DNA from: Flavobacteriales bacterium
GTDB taxonomy: Bacteria; Bacteroidota; Bacteroidia; Flavobacteriales_G; Salibacteraceae
Length of the DNA stretch: 62,291 nt
Direction of reading: 5' to 3'
Assembly: GCA_013204105.1 (NCBI GenBank)
Contig: JABMOM010000033.1
Location: 1-62,291, forward strand
Shown here: positions 52,990 to 61,638 of the stretch, in pieces
Numbering within the stretch: the first letter of the stretch is position 1
Layout of the letters: each line of letters starts with the position of its first letter
Notes under the pieces: model-generated
What the model was told of the DNA's origin: nothing
Database searches by the model: none
The model's input: the letters and a program-made list of their open reading frames with translations, nothing else
Made by a program: the position numbers and the translations under genes

Positions 52990-53656
52990 GGAAGACCTAG
53001 AGGAACAGCTGGTTGCTGGTATCGCAGATGCTTTGAAAATGGACATTGATGAGCGCGGAAAGGCGTCCTTGCTCGTTTCGGGAGGATCAACGCCAAAGGA
53101 CCTTTTTCAAAAACTTTCCGAAGCAGACCTCGATTGGTCTAAGGTGTTCATCTCATTGGTAGACGAACGCTTTTTGCCGGATGGCCACAAGGATCAAAAT
53201 GGAACCATGGTGAAGTCGCTTTTGCTTCAAAACCAAGCGGCGGATGCTCAATTCGTTCCTTTGGTAAATAAGGCGGACGACCTAAAGGCCAACTTGCATC
53301 AAGCCAAGGAGGACGTTAAGCAACTTCCTCGGCCGTTCACGGTTGTGATTTTGGGCATGGGAGGCGACGGCCATACCGCTAGCCTCTTCCCTCAAGCACC
53401 GCAACTAGATTTGGGTATGGACTTGGACTCAAAGGAGGACTTGATCATGACCGAACCGATCACTGCTCCTTATGAGCGGATTACATTTACGCGCAAAGCG
53501 CTGTTGGATACCAGACACCTTGTTCTCCATTGTTACGGAGCAGACAAGAAGGAGGTATTGAATGAAGCGATGCGTCAAAAGACATACAGACCTTATCCGA
53601 TAGAGGCCTTCCTCCATCAGGATCTTGCGCCTTTAGAGGTGCATTGGACAGAATAA
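52979..53656 (+). CDS. pgl: 6-phosphogluconolactonase
   Basis: Hydrolyses 6-phosphogluconolactone to 6-phosphogluconate. The 225-residue DevB-type protein has LLVSGGSTPKDLFQKL, ISLVDERFLP with SxxDER, and VILGMGGDGHTASLFPQ, the family hallmarks. It starts inside the end of zwf and ends five bases before the edd ATG, so the genes are translationally coupled. Confidence 0.94.
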   Translation: MGSREDLEEQLVAGIADALKMDIDERGKASLLVSGGSTPKDLFQKLSEADLDWSKVFISLVDERFLPDGHKDQNGTMVKSLLLQNQAADAQFVPLVNKADDLKANLHQAKEDVKQLPRPFTVVILGMGGDGHTASLFPQAPQLDLGMDLDSKEDLIMTEPITAPYERITFTRKALLDTRHLVLHCYGADKKEVLNEAMRQKTYRPYPIEAFLHQDLAPLEVHWTE

Positions 53657-53661
53657 ATGAT

Positions 53662-55464
53662 ATGAACGAAAAGATCAAAGCGATAACAGAACGCATCAAG
53701 AAGCGCTCTGAGAAAACGAGGAAGGAGTACATCGACTTGATGACTTCATCGAAGAATGCATCCGTGACGCGGGGCGATTTGGCTTGTGGAAACCTGGCCC
53801 ATGCCTTTGCCGCCTGCGCAGACGACGAGAAAATGGACCTGAGCAAGAACGATCAACCAAATTTGGCGATCATCACGGCTTACAATGACATGCTCAGCGC
53901 GCATAAAACCTATGAAGACTATCCTCCAAAATTGCGTGCATCCGCACGTAAGTATGGGGCAGTTGCTCAAGTTGCTTCAGGAGTTCCAGCCATGTGCGAT
54001 GGAGTAACGCAAGGTCAGCTCGGAATGGAGCTTTCCCTTTTTAGCCGAGACGTCATTGCGCTAGCAACCGCTGTTGGGTTATCCCATCAGATGTTTGACG
54101 GTGGAATGTGTTTGGGCATCTGCGACAAGATCGTGCCTGGTATGCTGATGGGATCCTTGCGATTCGGGCACCTTCCTTTTATTTTCATCCCCGGCGGCCC
54201 AATGGAGTCAGGGATTACCAACGAGGAAAAGGCTGAGTTCAGAAGAGAGTACGCCGCCGGAAGAATTGGTCGAGACGAATTGCTCAAGGCTGAATCTGCA
54301 TCTTATCACTCAGCAGGAACGTGTACGTTTTATGGGACAGCAAACAGCAATCAGATGCTCATGGAGATCATGGGCGTTCACCTACCCGGATCTTCATTTG
54401 TTACCCCAGGGACAGATTTGCGGGAAGCTTTGAATGACTTTGCCGTGAAGCGGTTGACACAGATCACTGCCCAAGGAAAAGAATACACCCCGCTCTACGA
54501 AGTCATCACTGCGGAAAGCATTGTCAATGCACTCGTAGGGCTGTGTGCAACAGGAGGCTCTACGAACCATACGATCCACCTCATTGCCATTGCACGGAGT
54601 GCGGGAATCACCATCAACTGGGATGATTTCAACGATGTGTCTGATGTAGTGCCCTCGCTCACCCGCGTATATCCGAACGGATCGGCAGACATCAACCACT
54701 TCCATGCATGCGGAGGGATGGGATTCTTAATGCGCACCCTGCGTGAAGGCGGCTACCTCAATGAAAACGTAAAAACCGCGATGGGCGAAGGCCTCGAGTG
54801 GTACACCAAAGAACCCTACTTGAACAACGGCGAACTCACATGGCGAGACGCTCCTGAGAAGTCGCTCGATACCAATGTGATGCGCGGCGTAGAAGATCCA
54901 TTTGATGTGACCGGTGGACTGAAGACCCTTTCTGGAAACCTTGGACGTTCTGTCATCAAGGTGAGTTCTGTCAAGCCTGAGCATCGCCACGTAAAGGCGG
55001 AGGCGGTGGTTTTTGAAGACCAGAACGACGTGATCGAAGCCTTCAAACGAAAGGAGTTGAACAAGGATGTGATCGTGGTAGTGCGTAACCAAGGTGCCCA
55101 CAGCAATGGTATGCCTGAATTGCACAAATTGACCCCTACGCTCGGACTGTTGCAGAGCCAAGGATACAAGGTAGCCTTGGTCACCGATGGCCGCATGTCC
55201 GGAGCCTCCGGAAAGGTTCCCGCAGCGATTCACATGAGTCCAGAAGCGGCTATGGGGGGCATGATCGCTAAGTTGAAAACCGGCGACATGATAGAACTTG
55301 ACGCTGAAAAAGGTACACTTGAGTGCCTGAATTTCGAGGAAGTTGCCCAGCGTGAAGTGCTGGCATCTGAATATGACGGCTCATTCGGCGTAGGCCGTGA
55401 ACTGTGGAACCGCATTCGACCCCTGGTAACCCAAAGCGAAGAAGGCGCATCATTTATCATTTGA
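53662..55464 (+). CDS. edd: Phosphogluconate dehydratase (Entner-Doudoroff)
   Basis: Dehydrates 6-phosphogluconate to KDPG using an iron-sulfur cluster. The 600-residue protein matches the IlvD/Edd family: [55 protein letters not shown] with the cluster cysteines, and [24 protein letters not shown]. Length and these motifs favour Edd over dihydroxy-acid dehydratase, as does its place between pgl and eda. The ATG at 53662 was chosen over an upstream TTG. Confidence 0.95.
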   Translation: MNEKIKAITERIKKRSEKTRKEYIDLMTSSKNASVTRGDLACGNLAHAFAACADDEKMDLSKNDQPNLAIITAYNDMLSAHKTYEDYPPKLRASARKYGAVAQVASGVPAMCDGVTQGQLGMELSLFSRDVIALATAVGLSHQMFDGGMCLGICDKIVPGMLMGSLRFGHLPFIFIPGGPMESGITNEEKAEFRREYAAGRIGRDELLKAESASYHSAGTCTFYGTANSNQMLMEIMGVHLPGSSFVTPGTDLREALNDFAVKRLTQITAQGKEYTPLYEVITAESIVNALVGLCATGGSTNHTIHLIAIARSAGITINWDDFNDVSDVVPSLTRVYPNGSADINHFHACGGMGFLMRTLREGGYLNENVKTAMGEGLEWYTKEPYLNNGELTWRDAPEKSLDTNVMRGVEDPFDVTGGLKTLSGNLGRSVIKVSSVKPEHRHVKAEAVVFEDQNDVIEAFKRKELNKDVIVVVRNQGAHSNGMPELHKLTPTLGLLQSQGYKVALVTDGRMSGASGKVPAAIHMSPEAAMGGMIAKLKTGDMIELDAEKGTLECLNFEEVAQREVLASEYDGSFGVGRELWNRIRPLVTQSEEGASFII

Positions 55465-55466
55465 TC

Positions 55467-56045
55467 ATGAGTAAGCAAAACAACATTCGTTCGGTCATGG
55501 CAGGGCACAGCCTCGTGCCGGTAGTGACGTTTACTGAGGGAGACGATCCCATCGCTTTCATGGAATTCCTGATCGCCCAAGGGGTGGAGTGCATCGAAGT
55601 AACCTTGCGCACGCCGCAAGGCATCAAGGCAATCGCTCAATTGAAAGAGCAATACGGGGATAAGGCACTCATCGGGGCAGGCACCGTAATCCGGGAAGAG
55701 CAGGTAGCACATTTGGCCGGACTCAAGGCGGATTTTATGGTGAGTCCGGGCATTACCCCGGCCTTGCATACCGCTATGCACCAATCTGGATTACCCTATC
55801 TACCGGGCATCGCCACTCCGAGTGAGTTGATGCGCGCTGCGGAAATGGGAATGGAGACCCTCAAGTTCTTTCCGGCGAATCTCTTTGGAGGTCTGCAAGG
55901 ATTGAAGGCGTACGGGCAAGTATTTCCTGAAATTCAATTCTGCCCAACGGGTGGTATTACCAAAGAGACAAGCGCAGATTACCTAGCGCTCGACAACGTA
56001 TTCGCGGTTGGAGGTTCTTGGTTTCAGAAAGAATTCAATTCCTAA
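55467..56045 (+). CDS. eda: KDPG aldolase (2-dehydro-3-deoxyphosphogluconate aldolase), short
   Basis: Splits KDPG to pyruvate and glyceraldehyde 3-phosphate. The 192-residue product keeps the active Glu (ECIEVTLRTP) and Schiff-base Lys (METLKFFPAN) and the phosphate loop (PTGGITKET). It ends after FAVGGSWFQKEFNS, roughly twenty residues before the usual C-terminus, so the last helix is missing; no frame continues past the stop, which abuts the convergent amylase gene. Starts two bases after the edd stop. Confidence 0.93.
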   Translation: MSKQNNIRSVMAGHSLVPVVTFTEGDDPIAFMEFLIAQGVECIEVTLRTPQGIKAIAQLKEQYGDKALIGAGTVIREEQVAHLAGLKADFMVSPGITPALHTAMHQSGLPYLPGIATPSELMRAAEMGMETLKFFPANLFGGLQGLKAYGQVFPEIQFCPTGGITKETSADYLALDNVFAVGGSWFQKEFNS

Positions 56046-58841
56046 TTACTGCACAATCACGACTTGCTGAGCAGTGCCGTGATCTGTATTGACCCTTAGC
56101 AAATAGGTGCCGGCGCGTGCACCATCGGTCTGTACGTTCAACCCTGCGGATGAGGTATTGAATGATACCGGAACCGAACGCCCACTCACATCCATAAGCT
56201 GCACCGATCGAACGGCGTAGCTCGGGTCGATCTCCACATTCATTACTCCAGCATTGGGATTCGGATAGACGTGCAATGCGGGTTGATCTGTGACTTGAGC
56301 AATGCCCGATGTGATGTCGGGAGTCTCCAATTCAACATCTGTATAAAGGCGATATTCCCCCGCGGCAAGTACGAAGCCATAGCTGCTTTCGGTCACTTCT
56401 ATCTTTGTTCCGGTGAAGTATTCGTGCCACATTCCTGTATGCTGGAAGGTTACGAACGACGAAGTTTCGGCAACGTCAAAATTGCAGACGGTCACCACGT
56501 TCATGTTCGCATCGTTGAGCTTGATGCTTTTGGTTTGAGAAGCCGTGAAGAGGCTAAAGTCATCGGTAGCAAAAGCGCTGTGTTGTTCGCGCAAGGCGTT
56601 CATGGCGGCATAGACTTCGAAGAGGCGTTTGCGGTCGCTGTTTTCGAGGTAGTTCCAGCGCGGTGGCTTGGGGGAGAGTCGGCAACCTTCACTGACCGAT
56701 CCATTCTCGCAGCGATTGATGGAAAGGTCATAGCCCATTTCACCAAACTGCCAGATCATTTTGGGGCCAGGTGTACTTAAGAAGTAGACCGCTGCCTGCT
56801 CCATCCGCGATAGGGCAATCCATGGCTTTGTTGTGTTGTAGGTCGCAGTCTCCTTGCCGAATTTCAGGTTGCGGTACATGAGGCGTTCTTCGTCATGGCT
56901 TTCCATGTAACTCACCAAATGGGGTTCGCCCCAGCCGCGGCTCAGGTAGGAAGTGCCGGAAAGACTTGCGCCGAAGCCCATGGTGCATTCGTTGTAATCG
57001 TGGTTTGCGTTGCCCCAAAGCATAAATCCTCGACTCGATAATTCCTTTTCTTCCGTGTTATTGGCAAAGTGCTCTAAGATGATATGCACGGTACTGTCGA
57101 TTTCCCAGACCTTCTCACCCATTCGGGTCAGGTTGTACACACGCGAAGAATCATACTGACCCCAAAGCCCAACGTTGCCCAAGGTATTGTTGCTGGTGAA
57201 GCCTTTTGAAAGGTCCATTCGATATCCGTCAATGCGATATTCCTCCACCCAAAACGCCATTACATCATCTACGAATTTGCGCGTGTATTCGCTTTCGTGG
57301 TCCATGTCATAGCCAACATTGTAATCATGTGCAGGATCTTGGAGGAACCACGGATTTTCCTCGGAAGGTTTGTATTCTCCTGCATCGAAGAACAGGCGCA
57401 CCAAGGGGCTTTGGCCGAACGAATGATTCAAGACCATGTCCAGGATAATGGCAATTCCTTCGCGATGCGCTTCGTCGATGAGGGCCTTCAGATTTGCTTC
57501 GGTTCCGTAGTACTTGTCGGGGGCAAAGTAGAAACTCGGGTTGTAGCCCCAGCTGTTGTTGCCCTCGAATTCATTCACCGGCATCAGCTCGATGGCGTTG
57601 ATACCCAATTTTTTCAAGTAAGGCAGGGAGTCGATGACCGATTGGTAGCTGTGCTCATCGGTAAAATCGCGGATCAGCAATTCATAGATGCGCAAATCTG
57701 CGGCCGATGGACGTTCAAATTGGATGGTCGGATCCCATGCGTATTGCGGGCGATTGATGTGCAGAATGCTGACCGCCTCGTTGGTTTTCCCAATAGGGTA
57801 TGCAATCAGGTTCGGGTAGGTGCTTTCGGAGATGAACGGGTCATTCCACGGATCGAGGATCTTGTGGGTATAGGGATCAGCGATACGGATCATTTCCTCG
57901 TCTACCGAGTATTGGTAGCGGTATTCCACGTTTGATTCCAGTCCGGTAATCTCGATCCAAAAAGCCGTGGTGTCTAGCGATCGCTTCATCACGTACTGGT
58001 CGTTGATCTGCCAGTCGTTGAAATCCCCGATTACGTACGCAAAGTCCTTGATAGGACACGTGAGCTTGAGGATGACCGTGCTGTCGTCGATGTAGTTGGC
58101 GCCATCCTTAATGTTGGCGGGAATCGCTTCGTATACGGTGGGTTCTTGAAAGACGTAATAGCTGCTATCTCGAATGACTTCGTTGCCATCGCTGGCCTCC
58201 ATGATGATGTAGTGGCTACCGGCTCCGAAATCTTGGGAGTTGAGGTTATAGGCCAATTCAGTCACATTGCTGTCGGTGATTAGGAGGCTGTCGTCCAAGT
58301 AGATCTGAATGGTGCTCGGATCAGAAGCCAGCGCCTCCACGGGAATGATTTCGTGCGATTGCAGGATGAATACTTCTTCTGTGGGTTGGTTCAAGATGGC
58401 GCCATAGCCACTGTACAGCGGAACGAAGATGTCGCCTCCAGCTGCCGTACGACCTACGATGGAGCCATCAGCGGTGCGAAACACAAAAGCCAAACTCAGC
58501 ACTTCGGTACCCCCTGGAAATCCGTAGAAATTAGAAATATCGATCTCGATCGAATGGATGTCATTGCCCTCGGCCGTCATGGCGACGTTGGCGTCTGCGG
58601 TGCCCCAATTCCCTTGTACAAATTTCCAGTCCGTGGGGCCTGAACTTTCTGTGGTGATCAATCCTGCGTGGGCGTAGATTTGCGTCTGCCCAACCAATAC
58701 CCCGTTGCCTTGCGTTGCGTCGTAATAAACGGTCACGGTATCCTCTTGGCTGGCGAAGAAGGGATCGAGCGTTACTTGTGCCAGACTCACTTGCGCGAGG
58801 GTTAAGGCAATGAAAATGAAACTATTTCGAAGGATTCCCAT
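56046..58841 (-). CDS. T9SS-exported GH13 alpha-amylase-family enzyme
   Basis: A 931-residue secreted enzyme. Order: signal peptide (MGILRNSFIFIALTLAQVSLAQ), an Ig-like N-terminal region, CBM48-like domain (~260-315, YVIGDFNDWQINDQYVMKR), GH13 barrel with nucleophile Asp ~543 in DGYRMDLSKG, acid Glu ~590 in IILEHF and Asp ~650 in ESHDEER, then the beta domain C and a T9SS type A sorting domain (YPNPNAGVMNVEIDP). Likely acts on starch or glycogen outside the cell. The ATG at 58841 replaces a longer frame beginning with TTG. A NUDIX-type palindrome lies 45 bases upstream. Confidence 0.93.
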   Translation of the reverse strand: MGILRNSFIFIALTLAQVSLAQVTLDPFFASQEDTVTVYYDATQGNGVLVGQTQIYAHAGLITTESSGPTDWKFVQGNWGTADANVAMTAEGNDIHSIEIDISNFYGFPGGTEVLSLAFVFRTADGSIVGRTAAGGDIFVPLYSGYGAILNQPTEEVFILQSHEIIPVEALASDPSTIQIYLDDSLLITDSNVTELAYNLNSQDFGAGSHYIIMEASDGNEVIRDSSYYVFQEPTVYEAIPANIKDGANYIDDSTVILKLTCPIKDFAYVIGDFNDWQINDQYVMKRSLDTTAFWIEITGLESNVEYRYQYSVDEEMIRIADPYTHKILDPWNDPFISESTYPNLIAYPIGKTNEAVSILHINRPQYAWDPTIQFERPSAADLRIYELLIRDFTDEHSYQSVIDSLPYLKKLGINAIELMPVNEFEGNNSWGYNPSFYFAPDKYYGTEANLKALIDEAHREGIAIILDMVLNHSFGQSPLVRLFFDAGEYKPSEENPWFLQDPAHDYNVGYDMDHESEYTRKFVDDVMAFWVEEYRIDGYRMDLSKGFTSNNTLGNVGLWGQYDSSRVYNLTRMGEKVWEIDSTVHIILEHFANNTEEKELSSRGFMLWGNANHDYNECTMGFGASLSGTSYLSRGWGEPHLVSYMESHDEERLMYRNLKFGKETATYNTTKPWIALSRMEQAAVYFLSTPGPKMIWQFGEMGYDLSINRCENGSVSEGCRLSPKPPRWNYLENSDRKRLFEVYAAMNALREQHSAFATDDFSLFTASQTKSIKLNDANMNVVTVCNFDVAETSSFVTFQHTGMWHEYFTGTKIEVTESSYGFVLAAGEYRLYTDVELETPDITSGIAQVTDQPALHVYPNPNAGVMNVEIDPSYAVRSVQLMDVSGRSVPVSFNTSSAGLNVQTDGARAGTYLLRVNTDHGTAQQVVIVQ

Positions 58842-58885
58842 GATCGGTAGACGTTGCAATTCTCATCAATGATAGGGAAAAAATA

Positions 58886-58910
58886 TCTAAGTGTACAAAG
58901 TACACGAAGC
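58886..58910 (-). promoter_or_regulatory. Palindromic operator upstream of the amylase gene
   Basis: TCTAAGTGT-N7-ACACGAAGC has the same core AGTGT-N7-ACAC as the zwf and gap sites. A TATCATTG -7-like box follows on the minus strand (58867-58874). Confidence 0.55.
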
Positions 58911-59618
58911 CTATTTCCTACCTGAGGTGTACTTAAAGAGTTGGGCGGGCTTATGGTCCACGCCGCTTTGCTTTTCATCCAAGGGCTGCAAAGTGTCAGA
59001 CTTCTTAAGCTTCTTTCGGAAGTTGCGTTTATCGAGCTGCACGCCCAGTACAATTTCATGAAGCTTTTGAAGCATGGTGAGGGTAAACTTCTTCGGAAGC
59101 AATTCGAAGGCGATGTTCTTGAATTCAAACTCTTCCCTCAATCGGGCCAGGGCCTCATTCACAATCTTGTTGTGGTCGAATCCGAGTTCTGGGATTTCGC
59201 TCACGTTTTGCCAAATGACCTTGCCGGCAAAGGAGGCAGCTTCAGGGCGATACGCTTCCATTTTTACCAAGGAATAATAGGCCACCGTGATGACGCGTGC
59301 ATCTGGGTTTTCCCTCACGGTACGCAGCCATTCTTGATCCTTTAGGTTGTTCACCCTGTCTGGATCACCAAAGGCCTTGAATTGCTTTAGGTAGATTCCT
59401 TCCAAGTGGGTCAATTCCTTGAGGATACGCGTGGCAGACTCGTCGAGGTTTTCATCCTGAAGCACTAAGTCCCCAGGCAGGGCGAGTTGCGGCGCAAAAT
59501 CTCCTGATGTGCGTTGCTCAATCAAGAGCACCTTGAGCTGTTCGTCGTCGAAACCGAAGACAACACAGTCAACCGATACATTCGGATTGGAAGGTCTTGA
59601 AGCGTTCTTATCCGCCAT
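58911..59618 (-). CDS. NUDIX-domain transcriptional regulator, central-carbon linked
   Basis: A 235-residue paralogue of the PUL regulator: Nudix fold (VDCVVFGFDDEQLKVLLIEQR ... LALPGDLVLQDENLDESATRILKELTHL) and winged helix (FELLPKKFTLTMLQKLHEIVLGVQLDKRNFRKKL). The Nudix core reads RILKEL, lacking the catalytic Glu pair, so it should sense rather than hydrolyse. It is flanked by two copies of the palindrome seen before zwf, gap and the amylase gene, making it the likely binder; gap is divergent and the amylase gene downstream on the same strand. The effector is unknown. Confidence 0.88.
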   Translation of the reverse strand: MADKNASRPSNPNVSVDCVVFGFDDEQLKVLLIEQRTSGDFAPQLALPGDLVLQDENLDESATRILKELTHLEGIYLKQFKAFGDPDRVNNLKDQEWLRTVRENPDARVITVAYYSLVKMEAYRPEAASFAGKVIWQNVSEIPELGFDHNKIVNEALARLREEFEFKNIAFELLPKKFTLTMLQKLHEIVLGVQLDKRNFRKKLKKSDTLQPLDEKQSGVDHKPAQLFKYTSGRK

Positions 59619-59684
59619 AGCTCAGCTGGGTTGAATCAGGTTAAACAAAGATAACTTTTGAGGAGGTGAAGGTACAAAATCATG

Positions 59685-59722
59685 ACTAAGTGTACAAAAT
59701 ACACTAAGATTGTTTACTATTG
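59685..59722 (+). promoter_or_regulatory. gap promoter with palindromic operator
   Basis: ACTAAGTGT-N7-ACACTAAGA (59685-59709) then, exactly five bases on as at zwf, TACTATTG (59715-59722), a one-mismatch -7 box. The ATG is at 59744. The site also lies in the promoter region of the divergent NUDIX gene. Confidence 0.72.
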
Positions 59723-59743
59723 CTTATTGAAAGTAAAAATGAT

Positions 59744-60730
59744 ATGAAAAGACTAGCCATCAACGGTTTTGGACGCATCGGAAGACATGTGATGCGCATG
59801 TTGATAGAAGACAATAGTGTAGAAGTAATAGCGATCAATGATTTGGTTGATCCGAAAATGTTGGCGCACCTACTTGAATTTGATACCGTCTACGGCCCGG
59901 TTCGAGGCCATGAGATTTCCGCATCTTCCAACGCCATCATCATCGATGGAAAGGAGATCCGCGTTTTCGCATCGAAAGACCCATCGTCGCTCCCGTGGAA
60001 GGAATTGGAAGTAGATGTGGTACTGGAGTGCTCCGGAAAGTTTCGCGACAGAGAAGGTGTAGGACTGCACTTGCAGGCAGGTGCGAAGAAAGTCCTGATC
60101 TCGGCTCCAGCAGGAGGGGATATTAAGAACATCGTCTTCGGAGTGAATGACCTAGACATCAAAGCAGAGGACGACGTCGTTTCGGCAGCTTCATGCACCA
60201 CCAATTGCCTGGCGCCGATGATGCACGTGCTCCATGAGAACTTTAAGATCGAAAAAGGATTCATCGCTACGACGCACGCCTATACCGGTGACCAGCGTTT
60301 GTTGGATTCTCCGCATTCAGATTTCCGACGCGCACGCGCGGCAGCAGTTAACATGGTGCCTACCTCCACGGGTGCGGCAAAAGCCATCGGAAAAGTCATA
60401 CCAGCATTGGCGGGTAAGTTGGATGGAAGTGCCATCCGCGTCCCAGTGCCATCCGGATCACTGACCGAGGCGACCATTTTGATCGACGGTGAAACTACCG
60501 CGGACGAAGTGAATGCTTTGATGAAGAAATACGCAGAAGGGCCGCTTGCAGGAGTGTTAGAATACTCAGTTAAGCCCTTGGTGTCTTCGGACATCCTTGG
60601 AAACCATCACTCGTGCATTTTCGACAGTGAGTTGACCCGAGCGAACGGGAATTTGATCCGCATCTTCGGATGGTATGACAACGAGGTGGGCTACTCATCG
60701 CGTATGATCGACGTGCTCAAGCTCCTCTGA
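59744..60730 (+). CDS. gap: Glyceraldehyde-3-phosphate dehydrogenase, type I
   Basis: Oxidises glyceraldehyde 3-phosphate with phosphate and NAD. The 328-residue protein shows INGFGRIGRHVMR (Rossmann), Asp in AINDL favouring NAD, the catalytic SAASCTTNCLAP, THAYTGDQ, and DNEVGYSSRMID. It joins the lower half of both glycolytic routes. The ATG at 59744 starts the family N-terminus; an upstream TTG frame adds eight residues. Confidence 0.96.
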   Translation: MKRLAINGFGRIGRHVMRMLIEDNSVEVIAINDLVDPKMLAHLLEFDTVYGPVRGHEISASSNAIIIDGKEIRVFASKDPSSLPWKELEVDVVLECSGKFRDREGVGLHLQAGAKKVLISAPAGGDIKNIVFGVNDLDIKAEDDVVSAASCTTNCLAPMMHVLHENFKIEKGFIATTHAYTGDQRLLDSPHSDFRRARAAAVNMVPTSTGAAKAIGKVIPALAGKLDGSAIRVPVPSGSLTEATILIDGETTADEVNALMKKYAEGPLAGVLEYSVKPLVSSDILGNHHSCIFDSELTRANGNLIRIFGWYDNEVGYSSRMIDVLKLL

Positions 60731-60768
60731 ACGAACCCTAAGTTAATCAAGCTAGACAGAACCTATCT

Positions 60769-61635
60769 ATGATAGCCATTGCAGAAAGTGGATCTACAAA
60801 ATGCGATTGGGCCCTACTCAACGAGCAGGGAACCGTCGTGAAGGAATTCAAGACCCAAGGATTCAATCCTTATTTTCATTCTACCGCCTTTGTCGCTGCA
60901 ACATTGCAACAATGCGAGGATTTGGAAGGGATCAATGAGCAGATTTCAAGCCTATATTTTTATGGAGCGGGGTGTTCCAACCCAGAGCTCAACGATATGA
61001 TCCTACGCGGCTTGGAAGAAGTTTTTCCAAACGCGAAGATCAGCGTTGATCACGACCTTGTGGCGGCAGCATATTCGCTCTACGAAGACGAACCCGTCAT
61101 TTGCTGTATCATCGGAACGGGTTCTAACTCAGGCTTCTTTGATGGTGAAGCGGTAAGCGAGCTTGTGCCAGCCTTGGGATTCATCCTGGGTGATGAGGCG
61201 AGCGGCAGTTACTACGGCAAAAAGCTCTTGGCAGATTTCTTTTACCAGCGCTTGCCTTCTGAGATGTACCATGATTTCAAGGAGCGCTACGACTTGACTT
61301 GGAGCGAAACCTTGAACAAGATTTACAGTAACGTGCACGCCAATGTGTACCTTGCTTCGTTCATGCGCTTCATTGCCGACCATAAAGAAAACCCCTACGT
61401 CACGGAGATGATCCGTGAAGGCATGGCGCGTTTCATCGACATCCATGTGACCCACTTTCCAGAATTCCACAAGTACAAAGTCGGATTCGTAGGCTCCATT
61501 GCCTTCCTCTTCGAAGACATCTTGCGCGAAGAGCTGGAGAAACGCGACTGCCAGCCGGGGCGCATCATCAAGCACCCGGTCAAGAACTTGATCGACTATC
61601 ACATCCGCCATAAGCAAATCCTGACCGTAGCTTGA
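60769..61635 (+). CDS. BadF/BadG/BcrA/BcrD-type ATPase, N-acetylglucosamine/sugar kinase-like
   Basis: A 288-residue member of the ASKHA fold: MIAIAESGSTKCDWALLNEQG (phosphate 1), VDHDLVAAAYS, and CIIGTGSNSGFFDG (phosphate 2), with GFILGDEASGSYYGKKLL typical of N-acetylglucosamine-kinase-like proteins of this family. Position between gap and beta-phosphoglucomutase makes a glucose or glucosamine kinase role plausible, which would supply the glucose 6-phosphate used by Zwf; this is inference. 38 bases after gap, likely cotranscribed. Confidence 0.83.
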   Translation: MIAIAESGSTKCDWALLNEQGTVVKEFKTQGFNPYFHSTAFVAATLQQCEDLEGINEQISSLYFYGAGCSNPELNDMILRGLEEVFPNAKISVDHDLVAAAYSLYEDEPVICCIIGTGSNSGFFDGEAVSELVPALGFILGDEASGSYYGKKLLADFFYQRLPSEMYHDFKERYDLTWSETLNKIYSNVHANVYLASFMRFIADHKENPYVTEMIREGMARFIDIHVTHFPEFHKYKVGFVGSIAFLFEDILREELEKRDCQPGRIIKHPVKNLIDYHIRHKQILTVA

Positions 61636-61638
61636 TCC

